Shown piece by piece: positions 1 to 8,359 of a stretch of 64,000 nt of DNA; positions within the stretch are counted from its first letter, which is position 1, and every line of letters begins with the position of its first letter. The stretch comes from Pontibacter sp. G13. Its GTDB lineage: Bacteria > Bacteroidota > Bacteroidia > J057. Position numbers and translations under genes: made by a program. The notes beneath the pieces were generated by a model that was not told where the DNA came from, searched no databases, and was given only the letters and a program-made list of their open reading frames with translations. The stretch is taken from the NCBI RefSeq assembly GCF_031851795.1, contig NZ_CP134696.1:3368501-3432500 (forward strand). Reading direction: 5' to 3'.

Positions 1-1541
1 CATACTTATACCTGATCACCCAAGGTCATTCTCCTACCCCCATCAACAATGATGTCAACGCAGCTATTACTGATATCTTCGGCCTCCCTCAGTTGAATTG
101 CCCTGAACCTGTTGCTCCCATTATCGAGGTGGAAAATAGAGGTACACAGGTCATCACCTCTTTGAACATCGTCTACCAATATGGCCTTGGAGCCGGAGGC
201 AAAGTCAACTGGGCAGGATTCCTACCACCAGACAGTACGGTGGTCATACCGCTACCAGCTGAACCGCTCGCGGGTGGGGGCTATGAATTCACCGTACGGA
301 TTGCCAGTGCCAATAACCAGACCGAGGAGTATTTCTATCTGGACAACCGCCGCCAACAGAATTTCTATGTCGCAGAGGAATTGCAACCAAATCCCAAGCG
401 CGTTACAGTCTGCAAAGGCGGCACCGCTCTGTTGGCCGCTTATGGTCCGGGGGAAGTCCGATGGTTCGAAGGCGAATATTCAGACTCGGTCATTCACGTG
501 GGCAATACCCTGATCATCCCAGATGCGGATTCTTCTAAAACCTTCTGGTCGGAGATCCGGCCAGAAATTCATGCAGGTCCAAGAACTAAAATTCGAACCA
601 CCCTCAATGTGGACGAAAAAAGCGGCATCATGAATTTCAATGCAGAACGGAATTTCCGATTGGTCTCGGTGAAAGTATATAGCGAACGAGCTGAAACCAG
701 AAAGTTCGTTTTGCTCAATGCGACCTCCCAAATCCTATTCAATGAAGATATCTGGGTAGACAAGGGGGTTCAGGAAGTCCCATTGAATATCGATATTCCC
801 GCGGGTATGCACTACAGGCTACAATTGCCCGACTCTAATGGCTTCCACAGAGATACCGTAGGGGCGGCGTATCCGTATGAAATTCCCGGAGTCCTGTCCA
901 TCTATGGATCGAGTCGTGGAGCTACTGGATATGACTTCCTGTACGATTGGGTCATCACCATCACCAATCCTTGCGATCGGACACCGGTGAGCATGGAGGT
1001 TCAGAATGGTTCTGTCAATGCGGCATTCGCAGTGGATAGCCTCACTCCGAGAAATATTGGGGAACTCGCCTTTTTGGACAAAAGCATTGGTGCCAAAGCA
1101 TGGCATTATGATTTTGGAGATGGCGCTTACAGTGATCAGCAGCATCCGATTCATAGATTCCGTTCAGCTGGCACTTACGATGTGTGGCTTTCTGCGGTCG
1201 GACCAGATGGATGCGAAGATGCGGTCATGGAATCGGTCTTTGTAGATTCCGCCTCGATCACGACCACAATAGATCCACTGGTCGAAACCCTCCAAACCTT
1301 CAAGGTGGTCCCCAACCCAGGAGCCAATCATTTCGAGGTGGTGGGTACGCTTCCGCAATTTGGGGCCGTGGAGGTATCCCTGTACAATCATACTGGTCAA
1401 CGCTTGATGACTCTGCCTGCATCCAAAGGCACTTCCCACCAAATGCGTTTGGACTTGACGGGTTATGCACATGGGATCTACATGGTTCAGATTCAGCATC
1501 AAGGCCGAACCGCCTGGCTGAAATTGGTGCAAATGCCCTAA
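1..1541 (+). CDS. C-terminal part of a secreted T9SS type A protein (5' end outside window)
   Basis: The reading frame is open from base 3, so the gene begins before the window; the first internal start-like codon (TTG at 93) is not needed. What is visible is a chain of extracellular modules: a CARDB/adhesion-like beta domain, an Ig-like segment with VCKGG, a jelly-roll-like stretch, a PKD domain (FGDGAYSDQQHP) and a C-terminal type A sorting domain (VVPNPG...YMVQIQHQGR...LKLVQMP). This tail is taken by the type IX secretion system for export and surface attachment or release. The whole order matches the C-terminal half of the next gene (the subtilase), so this is probably a tandem paralogue and the missing N-terminus may also be a peptidase. 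That is inference. A terminator follows. Confidence 0.85.
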   Translation, partial: YLYLITQGHSPTPINNDVNAAITDIFGLPQLNCPEPVAPIIEVENRGTQVITSLNIVYQYGLGAGGKVNWAGFLPPDSTVVIPLPAEPLAGGGYEFTVRIASANNQTEEYFYLDNRRQQNFYVAEELQPNPKRVTVCKGGTALLAAYGPGEVRWFEGEYSDSVIHVGNTLIIPDADSSKTFWSEIRPEIHAGPRTKIRTTLNVDEKSGIMNFNAERNFRLVSVKVYSERAETRKFVLLNATSQILFNEDIWVDKGVQEVPLNIDIPAGMHYRLQLPDSNGFHRDTVGAAYPYEIPGVLSIYGSSRGATGYDFLYDWVITITNPCDRTPVSMEVQNGSVNAAFAVDSLTPRNIGELAFLDKSIGAKAWHYDFGDGAYSDQQHPIHRFRSAGTYDVWLSAVGPDGCEDAVMESVFVDSASITTTIDPLVETLQTFKVVPNPGANHFEVVGTLPQFGAVEVSLYNHTGQRLMTLPASKGTSHQMRLDLTGYAHGIYMVQIQHQGRTAWLKLVQMP

Positions 1542-1556
1542 TTGCCCATGCGCCTC

Positions 1557-1599
1557 AAAGAAAAGAGCTTCCTAAGTCTTTAGGGAGCTCTTTTCTTTT
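1557..1599 (+). terminator. Intrinsic terminator after the first T9SS gene
   Basis: A 16-bp stem, AAAGAAAAGAGCTTCC pairing with GGGAGCTCTTTTCTTT (one G-T pair), has a loop of about ten bases and ends in a T-rich tail. It is A/T-flanked on both sides, so it could work in either direction. The only gene ending here is on the plus strand. Confidence 0.8.
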
Positions 1600-1786
1600 G
1601 GAGAAAAACAACATTAGATCTATAGCTTCCTTAGGAACCCTGCATGTTCCGCGAGATCGCATGGGATGCCCTTTTCAGACAAAGAAGCCATTCGCAAAAT
1701 TCGATTCACTCCTAAATTGTGTAATTTGGGAATTCATCGTGATGTGCCGTAACCATTCCTAGGATTCCTTATTCAACCTTATCAAC

Positions 1787-4765
1787 ATGAAACGACCCTT
1801 GACGATTCTGATCGCCATTTTGTGTGGGTACATAGGGGCCTTTGCCCAATCCCACAAGATCAGCGAGTCACTCCTGACCAAGATGTCAGAAGCCCCGAAC
1901 CAGCCAATCGCTGTGAGTATTTTGCTGCGCAATCAGGCTCCGGTCAATTACATGATGCGTGATTTCGAGAAGCGCCAAATTCCCCAGTCCCAACGGGTTC
2001 CCCAAGTGATTGCCGCACTCAAACAGCAAGTCAATGCCACCCAGCCATCATTGATTGCCACCCTCAAGCAGACCGTCGGTGTAGAGGTGGCATCCATCCA
2101 ACCCCTCTGGATCGTGAATGGCGTCTTCGCTACAATGACTCCTGCTGCAATCCAAACGCTCAGTCAGAATCCCGATGTCGAATGGATCGATTTCGACCAA
2201 GTAGTATTGCTTGAGCGTGATGATACGCCGCCAGTTCCTGCGACTCCTCAACCGGGATTTCGGGAACCGGGATTGACGGCCGTTAACGCACCCGCTATGT
2301 GGGCATTGGGGTATACTGGCTATGGCCGTAGAGCTTTGAGTGTAGACACCGGTGTCGACCCGACTCACCCTGCACTCAAGGACCGATGGGTGGGCAATTT
2401 CTTCCCTGCCTCCCAGGGTTGGTTGGATGTCTACGGCAATGAAGAGACCACTCCGTCAGATTGCGACAATCACGGGACGCATACCACCGGCACCATGCTA
2501 GGTCTTGATCCGGTGACCCAAGATACTATCGGAGTGGCTACACAGGCACTTTGGATGGGGATGCAGGGGATCTGCTCCGGTTCCAATCTCCAGTCTCGAA
2601 TCTCTTTGGGATTCCAGTGGGCATTGGACCCAGACGGTGATTCCACCACGGTGTACGACATGCCAGATGTCATCAACAACTCTTGGTATCACCCCGGTCT
2701 TTCCAACGAATGCAACAGCTTCTACTTGACACTGTTTGATGCTTTGGAGGCCGCAGGTATTGCAGTCGTTTTCTCAGCGGGAAATGAAGGAAACGGTGTG
2801 GGCACGATCACAGCTCCCAAGAACATCAACACGGATACCGTCAGTGTATTCAGTGTCGGCAACCTGAATGGATACAGCCAATCCTTCCCGATCGCCAACA
2901 GTTCCTCAAGAGGTCCTTCTGCTTGCGGGGGAGTAGGTTCATTGCTGATCAAACCTGAAGTATCCGCACCGGGTGTCAATGTACGCTCTTGTCATCCCGG
3001 CGGAATTTACGTCAACTTCACAGGTACTTCGATGGCCGCTCCTCATGTGTCAGGAGCGATCTTGTTGCTCAAGGAAGCTTTCCCATACTTATCGGGACGC
3101 CAATTGAAATTGGCCTTGTACTACACGGCGGTGGATATCGGCGCTATCGGCGAGGACAACGATTACGGCATGGGAATCATCGATGTGTATGCCGCATACC
3201 AATACCTTGTCGCGCGAGGAAATACCCCCGCTACTCCCCAAACTACGGTGGACGCAACTCTGGAATCAGAATTCCAAGCTGTGTGCGGGACAAACGGAGC
3301 GACTACCTACCTCCTTACCAATTCTGGGTCGGTCAATCTGGACAGCGCGCAAATCTCCTTCCGATTGGATGACAATACCCCTGTCTCCTTTGCATGGAAT
3401 GGATCTTTGGCTCCCGGACAATCTACGATGGTAGAACTTCCGATTGACTCACTCTCACTTGGCAAGCACCAGATCTTCATTCAGGTGACCGATGTCAATG
3501 ATCAAGAAGATTACCTGTTTCTCAATAGCACTTTGACACAGGACCTGATCGTGCTGGAGGCAGCTCAGGTATCCGCCCAAGATTCGGTACCGGTTTGTGG
3601 AGCCTCTGAAGGATTCTTGACAGCAGAGGTCGACAACGAGCTAGCAGAAATCTCATGGTATGATGCACCGACTGGCGGAAATCTCATCGGCAGCGGACCG
3701 TATTTTTGGACACAGCCATTGGCGACGAGTACTACCTTCTATGCAAGTGCCCAAATCGCTTCCAAGGGCGGTATCGAAATTGAGGAAGTTCCAACTGGTG
3801 GACTCCATTCCCAATCCAAACTCAACGGAATAGAATTCGAAACCTTCTATGACGCGACCATCCAATCTGTAGCCATCCACACCATCCTAGCGGGACCTCA
3901 GGAGATCTTGCTGAGAGACGTCGACGGAACATTGCTGGATATCTTTGTGACTGATGCCCTCCAACCGGGCCGCCACGTCATCCCAGTCAATTTTTCCGTG
4001 GAGGCAGACCAAACCTACCAGATGATCTTGGGCTTCAACTCTACGGGCGGATTGTACACCACCACCACGGATGTCTCCTTCCCATATTCTGTCGGAGGAG
4101 TAGTATCCCTGTTGGGGATACCCGGAAGCTTGGTGCCCAGTACCACCTACTTCTTCTTCTATGACTGGGAAGTTTCTTATGAAACCGCCTGTCCTCGTCA
4201 GCCTGTGACGGCAGCATTGTCTCCGGGGGTAGCCATTGCACAGGCTTTTGCAAATACGCAGGTATTGGATCTCGATCAGGCACAGGCCAATGTCCAATTC
4301 TTCCAGCAGAGTCTCAATGCCCAATCCCAGATCTGGAACTTTGGTGACGGCACGCAGGATACCTCCTCCAATCCCGTGCATGCCTACTACCAGGCGGGCG
4401 AGTATGTTGTCACCCTACAGATCACCAACGCGGAGGGCTGTACCGATTCGGACACCTTGCATGTATCGGCTTCCGGGACCTATCCATTCCCGATCTCGGT
4501 CGATCCAGAATTGCCCGAGTCTGCATGGCAAGTCTACCCCAATCCTGTGCAGGATAAGCTGACGATTGCGTGGGAGTCGCCATTGCGCCCAACTGCGTTC
4601 CGACTGTTCGACGTATCCGGCAAGCGCTTGATGGAATGGAATCCCCAGCAATCCATTGGGACTTCCCAGATCTCCATGCAGGCGCTTCCAGAGGGCGTTT
4701 ACCTGCTGCAAATGGAGGTCAATGGCCAGACGTATTTCCGGAAGATCCTCCGATCAACCAACTAG
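1787..4765 (+). CDS. Secreted subtilisin-like serine protease (S8) with T9SS type A tail
   Basis: 992 residues. An N-terminal signal peptide ends near Ala20-Gln21, followed by an inhibitor-type propeptide (about 25-145). The S8 catalytic domain (about 160-475) has Asp187 in SVDTGVDPTHP, His229 in DNHGTHTTG and Ser415 in GTSMAAPHVSG, so the triad is complete. Downstream come CARDB-like and Ig-like modules, a beta module with SKLNGIEFETF, a PKD domain (FGDGTQDTSSNP) and a type A sorting tail (VYPNPVQDKL...). The protein should be exported by the Sec and type IX systems and degrade extracellular protein. The ATG at 1787 is chosen because it directly precedes the signal peptide. The C-terminal half is paralogous to the preceding gene. 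Confidence 0.93.
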   Translation: MKRPLTILIAILCGYIGAFAQSHKISESLLTKMSEAPNQPIAVSILLRNQAPVNYMMRDFEKRQIPQSQRVPQVIAALKQQVNATQPSLIATLKQTVGVEVASIQPLWIVNGVFATMTPAAIQTLSQNPDVEWIDFDQVVLLERDDTPPVPATPQPGFREPGLTAVNAPAMWALGYTGYGRRALSVDTGVDPTHPALKDRWVGNFFPASQGWLDVYGNEETTPSDCDNHGTHTTGTMLGLDPVTQDTIGVATQALWMGMQGICSGSNLQSRISLGFQWALDPDGDSTTVYDMPDVINNSWYHPGLSNECNSFYLTLFDALEAAGIAVVFSAGNEGNGVGTITAPKNINTDTVSVFSVGNLNGYSQSFPIANSSSRGPSACGGVGSLLIKPEVSAPGVNVRSCHPGGIYVNFTGTSMAAPHVSGAILLLKEAFPYLSGRQLKLALYYTAVDIGAIGEDNDYGMGIIDVYAAYQYLVARGNTPATPQTTVDATLESEFQAVCGTNGATTYLLTNSGSVNLDSAQISFRLDDNTPVSFAWNGSLAPGQSTMVELPIDSLSLGKHQIFIQVTDVNDQEDYLFLNSTLTQDLIVLEAAQVSAQDSVPVCGASEGFLTAEVDNELAEISWYDAPTGGNLIGSGPYFWTQPLATSTTFYASAQIASKGGIEIEEVPTGGLHSQSKLNGIEFETFYDATIQSVAIHTILAGPQEILLRDVDGTLLDIFVTDALQPGRHVIPVNFSVEADQTYQMILGFNSTGGLYTTTTDVSFPYSVGGVVSLLGIPGSLVPSTTYFFFYDWEVSYETACPRQPVTAALSPGVAIAQAFANTQVLDLDQAQANVQFFQQSLNAQSQIWNFGDGTQDTSSNPVHAYYQAGEYVVTLQITNAEGCTDSDTLHVSASGTYPFPISVDPELPESAWQVYPNPVQDKLTIAWESPLRPTAFRLFDVSGKRLMEWNPQQSIGTSQISMQALPEGVYLLQMEVNGQTYFRKILRSTN

Positions 4766-4787
4766 TTAATTGCTCATTGACGCAACG

Positions 4788-4819
4788 AAAGCCCGCTTCA
4801 ATCATTGGAGCGGGCTTTT
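4788..4819 (+). terminator. Intrinsic terminator after the subtilase gene
   Basis: The stem AAAGCCCGCT pairs with AGCGGGCTTT across an 11-nt loop and is followed by a short T run. Repeat element E1 begins 25 nt further on, in the same orientation. Confidence 0.9.
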
Positions 4820-4844
4820 GGCTTCTTGGAGGGAGGAGATAATT

Positions 4845-5058
4845 GGGGCATGCCCAGCGTGCTTGGCATCTGATACTTGCTCGGCCGTGGAGTCGCTGGT
4901 CGGCGTCTTCCGGGCTCGCTGGTCGCTCGGTCGGTGGATCATGTGGGGTCTCATGGAAACCTTGGTGAGAAAGTTCCAAATATCTGTGTCCGGGAAGTCA
5001 AGCTACGGCCCACCGACTGAACCCTTCAGGTGCCTCATGCCACACCAGCCAGCCGCAC
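4845..5058 (+). repeat. E1: structured intergenic element, tail type 2
   Basis: Starts with GGGGCATGCCC. The 5' hairpin arms are CCAGCG (4854-4859) and CGCTGG (4894-4899); this pair differs from the arms of the other copies on both sides at once, so pairing is kept. Next comes the shared block around GGTCGCTCGGTCGG. The central variable stem has arms GTCGGTGG (4930-4937) and CCACCGAC (5010-5017) around a 72-nt loop. It ends in CCTCATGCCACACCAGCCAG plus CCGCAC, the tail shared with E5. It lies after the subtilase terminator and faces E2. Confidence 0.75.
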
Positions 5059-5071
5059 ATGGAGAAGAAAA

Positions 5072-5253
5072 GCGATGGCCTGCCGCGGCGTAAGCTGCCT
5101 GGAATGGCCTCCGCTAGGAGGAGTCCGAGATCTGCGGGTGGCGATCTCTCGCCCGCAGATCTCGGACCGAGCGTCAGCGAGCATGAAAGGGAGCGACCGG
5201 GCGACAGACTAGGCCAAGCGCATGTATAATTGCCGAGACGCCCGGATACGCCC
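5072..5253 (-). repeat. E2: structured intergenic element, tail type 1
   Basis: Read on the minus strand it starts GGGCGTATCC. Hairpin 1 has arms CCGGGCG and CGCCCGG (plus-strand 5239-5245 and 5197-5203). A shared block CTCGCTGACGCTCGGTCC follows. The central palindrome has perfect 16-bp arms (5123-5138 and 5152-5167) with a 13-nt spacer; inside it GGCGA and TCGCC can form a smaller stem with a TCTC loop. A CCTCC-N4-GGAGG hairpin and then the tail TTACGCCGCGGCAGGCCATC complete it. It lies downstream of the ABC-F gene's terminator, in that gene's orientation. Confidence 0.85.
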
Positions 5254-5286
5254 ATATCCAACGAGTCATATTTCCAAGCTCAGAAA

Positions 5287-5320
5287 CCAAAAAGCCGCCC
5301 CAAAATATGGAGCGGCTTTG
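5287..5320 (-). terminator. Intrinsic terminator of the ABC-F gene
   Basis: On the minus strand, AAAGCCGC pairs with GCGGCTTT around a 13-nt interior and is followed by a TTTTTGG run. The gene's stop codon is about 20 nt upstream. Confidence 0.9.
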
Positions 5321-5341
5321 TATCTGTAAAATTGTCCTCGA

Positions 5342-6967
5342 CTATGCGTGGACCGAGTACATTTTTTCGCGGAGTTGCTGAATCTCGTCGTTTTTGAGAT
5401 AGTCGTCAAAGCTCATCATCCGGTCGATCACACCATTTGGAGTGAGTTCGATGATCCGGTTGCCGACAGTCTGCATGAACTGGTGGTCACCAGAGTGCAT
5501 CAAGAGCATTCCGTTGTAATCGATGAGGCCGTTGTTGAATGCCTGAATCGATTCCAAATCGAGGTGCTGAGTCGGCTCGTCGATGATCAGGAAGTTGGGC
5601 TGCTGCAGCATCATACGAGACAGCATGCATCGCATTTTTTCACCCCCTGAGAGGACGCGGCACATTTTCATCACTTCCTCACCGGAGAAGAGCATTTTGC
5701 CGAGGAAGCCACGGATAAACTCAGACTCGGTGTTGTCGGAATATTGTGATAGCCAGTCGACGAGGTTCAGGTCCTTGTCGAAATAGCCGGTGTTGTCCAG
5801 CGGCAAGTACGCGTTGGTCACCGTAACTCCCCACTTGATTTCACCCCCATCTGCCTCTCTTTCACCTGCGACGATATCGAAGAATCGGGATACCGCCAAT
5901 CGGTTTTTGGACAGCACGATGATCTTGTCTCCTCGTTGCACATCCAGATCCACGTTGGCAAATAGCGTTTTGCCTTCGTCATTGGAAGCACTGAGGTTGG
6001 TGAGGGTGAGGACCTGCTTACCAGCTTCACGCTCAGATTTGAACATGATCGCAGGATAGCGACGGCTGGAAGGCTTGATCTCCTCGATATTCAGTTTATC
6101 GATCATTTTCTTCCGAGCAGTAGCCTGGCGAGACTTGGCTGCGTTGGCGGAGAATCGAGCGATAAAGTCTTGAAGTTCCTTTTTCTTTTCCTCGGCTTTC
6201 TTGTTGCGGTCGGCACGCTGACGGGCAGCAAGCGTACTGGCTTGGTACCAGAAGCTATAGTTACCCGTGTAGAGGTTGACCTTGGAGAAGTCGATATCCA
6301 CTACGTGTGTACACACGGCGTCCAAGAAGTGACGGTCATGCGATACGACGATGACGGTGTTGCGAAAATCAGCGAGGAAGTTTTCGAGCCAGCCGATGGT
6401 TTCGACGTCCAATTCGTTGGTAGGCTCATCGAGCAACAGTACATCGGGGTTACCGAAGAGGGCCTGTGCAAGGAGTACCCGGACCTTTTGGTTACCGTTG
6501 AGGTTGGCCATGGTCTGGTAGTGATAATCCTCGGTAACGCCCAAGTTACTCAAGATTTCAGCAGCTTCACTTTCGGCGTTCCATCCGTCGAGGTCCTCGA
6601 ATTCTGCGCTGAGGTCAGCGGCTTTGAGGCCATCTTCATCGGTGAAATCCGGTTTGGCATAGATCGCGTCGATCTCATTTTTGAGATCCCAAAGCTTCTT
6701 GTTGCCCATGATCACGGTCTGTAGGACCTCGATCTCATTGTAGGCTTGGTGATCCTGCTTCAGGACAGACATCCGCTTTCCGGGCTCCAGGGAGGCTCCC
6801 CCGGTGTTGGCTTCAATCTCTCCAGAAAGAATTTTTAGGAAGGTGGATTTACCCGCACCATTGGCACCAATCACGCCGTAGCAGTTGCCAGGAGTGAATT
6901 TGATGTTGACATCTTCAAACAAGACGCGTTTTCCAAAGCGCAAGGAAATATTGGATGCTGTGAGCAT
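5342..6967 (-). CDS. ABC-F family ribosome-associated ATPase (YbiT/EttA type) with degenerate second P-loop
   Basis: 541 residues, two ATP-binding cassettes joined by a linker, no membrane segments: the ABC-F plan, whose members act on the ribosome rather than in transport. Cassette 1 has Walker A GANGAGKST (34-42), a signature variant LNGNQK and Walker B LLLDEPTNELD. Cassette 2 keeps the signature LSGGEK and Walker B FLIIDEPTQHLD, but its Walker A reads VLSKNRLAVSRFF. The lysine that binds ATP phosphate is gone. The cytosolic role is probably translation-related; the substrate state is unknown. Divergent from the aquaporin gene. A TATTTTTG -7 box lies at 7026-7033. Confidence 0.9.
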   Translation of the reverse strand: MLTASNISLRFGKRVLFEDVNIKFTPGNCYGVIGANGAGKSTFLKILSGEIEANTGGASLEPGKRMSVLKQDHQAYNEIEVLQTVIMGNKKLWDLKNEIDAIYAKPDFTDEDGLKAADLSAEFEDLDGWNAESEAAEILSNLGVTEDYHYQTMANLNGNQKVRVLLAQALFGNPDVLLLDEPTNELDVETIGWLENFLADFRNTVIVVSHDRHFLDAVCTHVVDIDFSKVNLYTGNYSFWYQASTLAARQRADRNKKAEEKKKELQDFIARFSANAAKSRQATARKKMIDKLNIEEIKPSSRRYPAIMFKSEREAGKQVLTLTNLSASNDEGKTLFANVDLDVQRGDKIIVLSKNRLAVSRFFDIVAGEREADGGEIKWGVTVTNAYLPLDNTGYFDKDLNLVDWLSQYSDNTESEFIRGFLGKMLFSGEEVMKMCRVLSGGEKMRCMLSRMMLQQPNFLIIDEPTQHLDLESIQAFNNGLIDYNGMLLMHSGDHQFMQTVGNRIIELTPNGVIDRMMSFDDYLKNDEIQQLREKMYSVHA

Positions 6968-7025
6968 GTATACCTATTGGTTGCTGATGAAAGTTTATTG
7001 GCGAAAGAATGGCTGTTCTGCGGGG

Positions 7026-7033
7026 CAAAAATA
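7026..7033 (-). promoter_or_regulatory. Bacteroidota -7 box upstream of the ABC-F gene
   Basis: Minus-strand TATTTTTG matches TAnnTTTG about 60 nt upstream of the ABC-F start. I see no clear -33 TTG at the usual distance, so confidence is moderate. Confidence 0.45.
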
Positions 7034-7164
7034 GCCAAATTTCACGAGAATACGCAGCCTGTCTATCAACAGGTTTCGAATCTAGGGAATGAATCCCCAA
7101 ATCACGGAAAATCATCCTATTGTCCAATGGCGCGGATTTGGATTACCGCGAGAAAAAGGCATAG

Positions 7165-7884
7165 ATGAGCGACCATGAAAAGGGGAAATTCCATTCAAAT
7201 TTCCGTAACTTTCCACTCCCTTACACATTCGCAAACCCGATGTTCATGCAGAAATATCTGACGGAATTTCTTGGTAGCTTCTCGTGGATCCTCCTGATCG
7301 GCATGATCGCCGCTGCCCAATTTGGCGATTTGACCATCCTCATCACAGGACTTGGGTATCTGGGTCTCCTCTACCTAGGTAGCCGTACTTCTGGTTCCCA
7401 CTACAACCCCGCCATTACCTTGGCAGTCTGGCTCACTGGACGCATCACCGCCAAAGAAGCAGGCATATACATGCTGATCCAGCTTGTTGCAGGAATTTTG
7501 GCCGCTGGCCTTGTGAAAGTATTGGCCCTCGACCAGAGTTTCCAGTTTGCCTATCATCCTGCCGGAGCGGCTTCGTTGGTACAGGTCTTGGTCATGGAAG
7601 CAGTTTTCATGGCGATACTGGCCGGTGTGTTCGTACAGACGACGCTGGACAGCCAGATTTTCCCATCTACCAGCATGCCATGGGCAGTAGCGGGAACATG
7701 GGTGGCGATCACCTATGCTTCGGCTTCCATCTCGGGTGGCGTCTTCAATCCGATTCTAGGGATTGGAGCCAATCTATGGGCGCAATCTTTTGCTGATATG
7801 TGGATATATGCAGTAGGACCGCTGGTAGGCGCTGGGCTTGTGGGTCTTGGTTTCCTGCTGGGAAAACGATACCTACGATATTAA
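7165..7884 (+). CDS. Aquaporin / MIP-family channel
   Basis: Polytopic inner-membrane protein of 239 residues, or 214 if started at the ATG at 7240 (MFMQKYLTEFLG), which gives the usual family N-terminus; I prefer 7240. Six hydrophobic segments and the two half-helix motifs are present: HYNPAIT in the first loop and GGVFNPILG in the second, where the canonical NPA is NPI. MIP channels conduct water or small neutral solutes such as glycerol; the substrate cannot be set from sequence alone. It is a single gene, convergent with the Rieske gene. Confidence 0.85.
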   Translation: MSDHEKGKFHSNFRNFPLPYTFANPMFMQKYLTEFLGSFSWILLIGMIAAAQFGDLTILITGLGYLGLLYLGSRTSGSHYNPAITLAVWLTGRITAKEAGIYMLIQLVAGILAAGLVKVLALDQSFQFAYHPAGAASLVQVLVMEAVFMAILAGVFVQTTLDSQIFPSTSMPWAVAGTWVAITYASASISGGVFNPILGIGANLWAQSFADMWIYAVGPLVGAGLVGLGFLLGKRYLRY

Positions 7885-7901
7885 TTCAGAAGCAAAATGC
7901 T

Positions 7902-8258
7902 TCAAAAAGGCCACCAAGACCGTCGTTTTCGGGGAATCCGAATTTTCAAGGCGAGCTTGGTGGCCTTTAGTTCATAGATTTCCACAAAATAACCACCAGA
8001 GTCGCAGGTCCCATCTTTGAGGCGGAAGGCAAATTGATGCCAAGGACAGAGGACCTCGTCCTTGTCCGAAATTTTCCCACCCACAAAGGCTCCTCCAGCG
8101 TGTGGACACCGAGCATCGAATGCATGCCATTCCCCCTTGTGTCTGGCGATGCAGATCCGCTTACCTTCAATTTTGATTTCCTTGAGATACCCCCCTTCGA
8201 GGTCCTTGCCGGGAATCCATGCTTCGGGTTCCACTACGAACCATTCTTGCGCATTCAT
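7902..8258 (-). CDS. Rieske [2Fe-2S] ferredoxin-like protein
   Basis: 118 residues. The two cluster-binding boxes are CPHAGG and CPWHQF (Cys-x-His and Cys-x2-His), spaced as in small soluble Rieske ferredoxins of the NirD/BphF type. There is no signal peptide or membrane helix, so it is probably a cytosolic electron carrier for an unidentified oxygenase or reductase. No oxygenase partner is adjacent. The C-terminus RRSWWPF and stop codon lie inside the stem and U-tract of its own terminator. Divergent from the NuoI-like gene. Confidence 0.88.
   Translation of the reverse strand: MNAQEWFVVEPEAWIPGKDLEGGYLKEIKIEGKRICIARHKGEWHAFDARCPHAGGAFVGGKISDKDEVLCPWHQFAFRLKDGTCDSGGYFVEIYELKATKLALKIRIPRKRRSWWPF
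7906..7968 (-). terminator. Terminator hairpin inside the 3' end of the Rieske CDS
   Basis: AAAGGCCACCAAG (7906-7918) and CTTGGTGGCCTTT (7956-7968) are a perfect 13-bp inverted repeat. On the minus strand the 3' arm runs straight into TTTTTGAAGC, so the Trp-Pro-Phe-stop codons form the end of the stem and the U-tract. On the plus strand the arm is followed only by TTTAG, so action on the aquaporin transcript is possible but weaker. Confidence 0.75.
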
Positions 8259-8359
8259 CGTCTAGCACTTGAAGTTTGCCCCAAGATAAGGCCCGAGTCA
8301 TTCAGGAAAAATTGGTGCTCTTCCTAAATGTCAGTAAGTTTGATTTATAAGTAGATCTC

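Noticed and set aside
4845-5253. Repeat elements as group II introns or insertion sequences
   Set aside because: No intron domain V, no reverse transcriptase or transposase ORF, and no target-site duplication could be seen.
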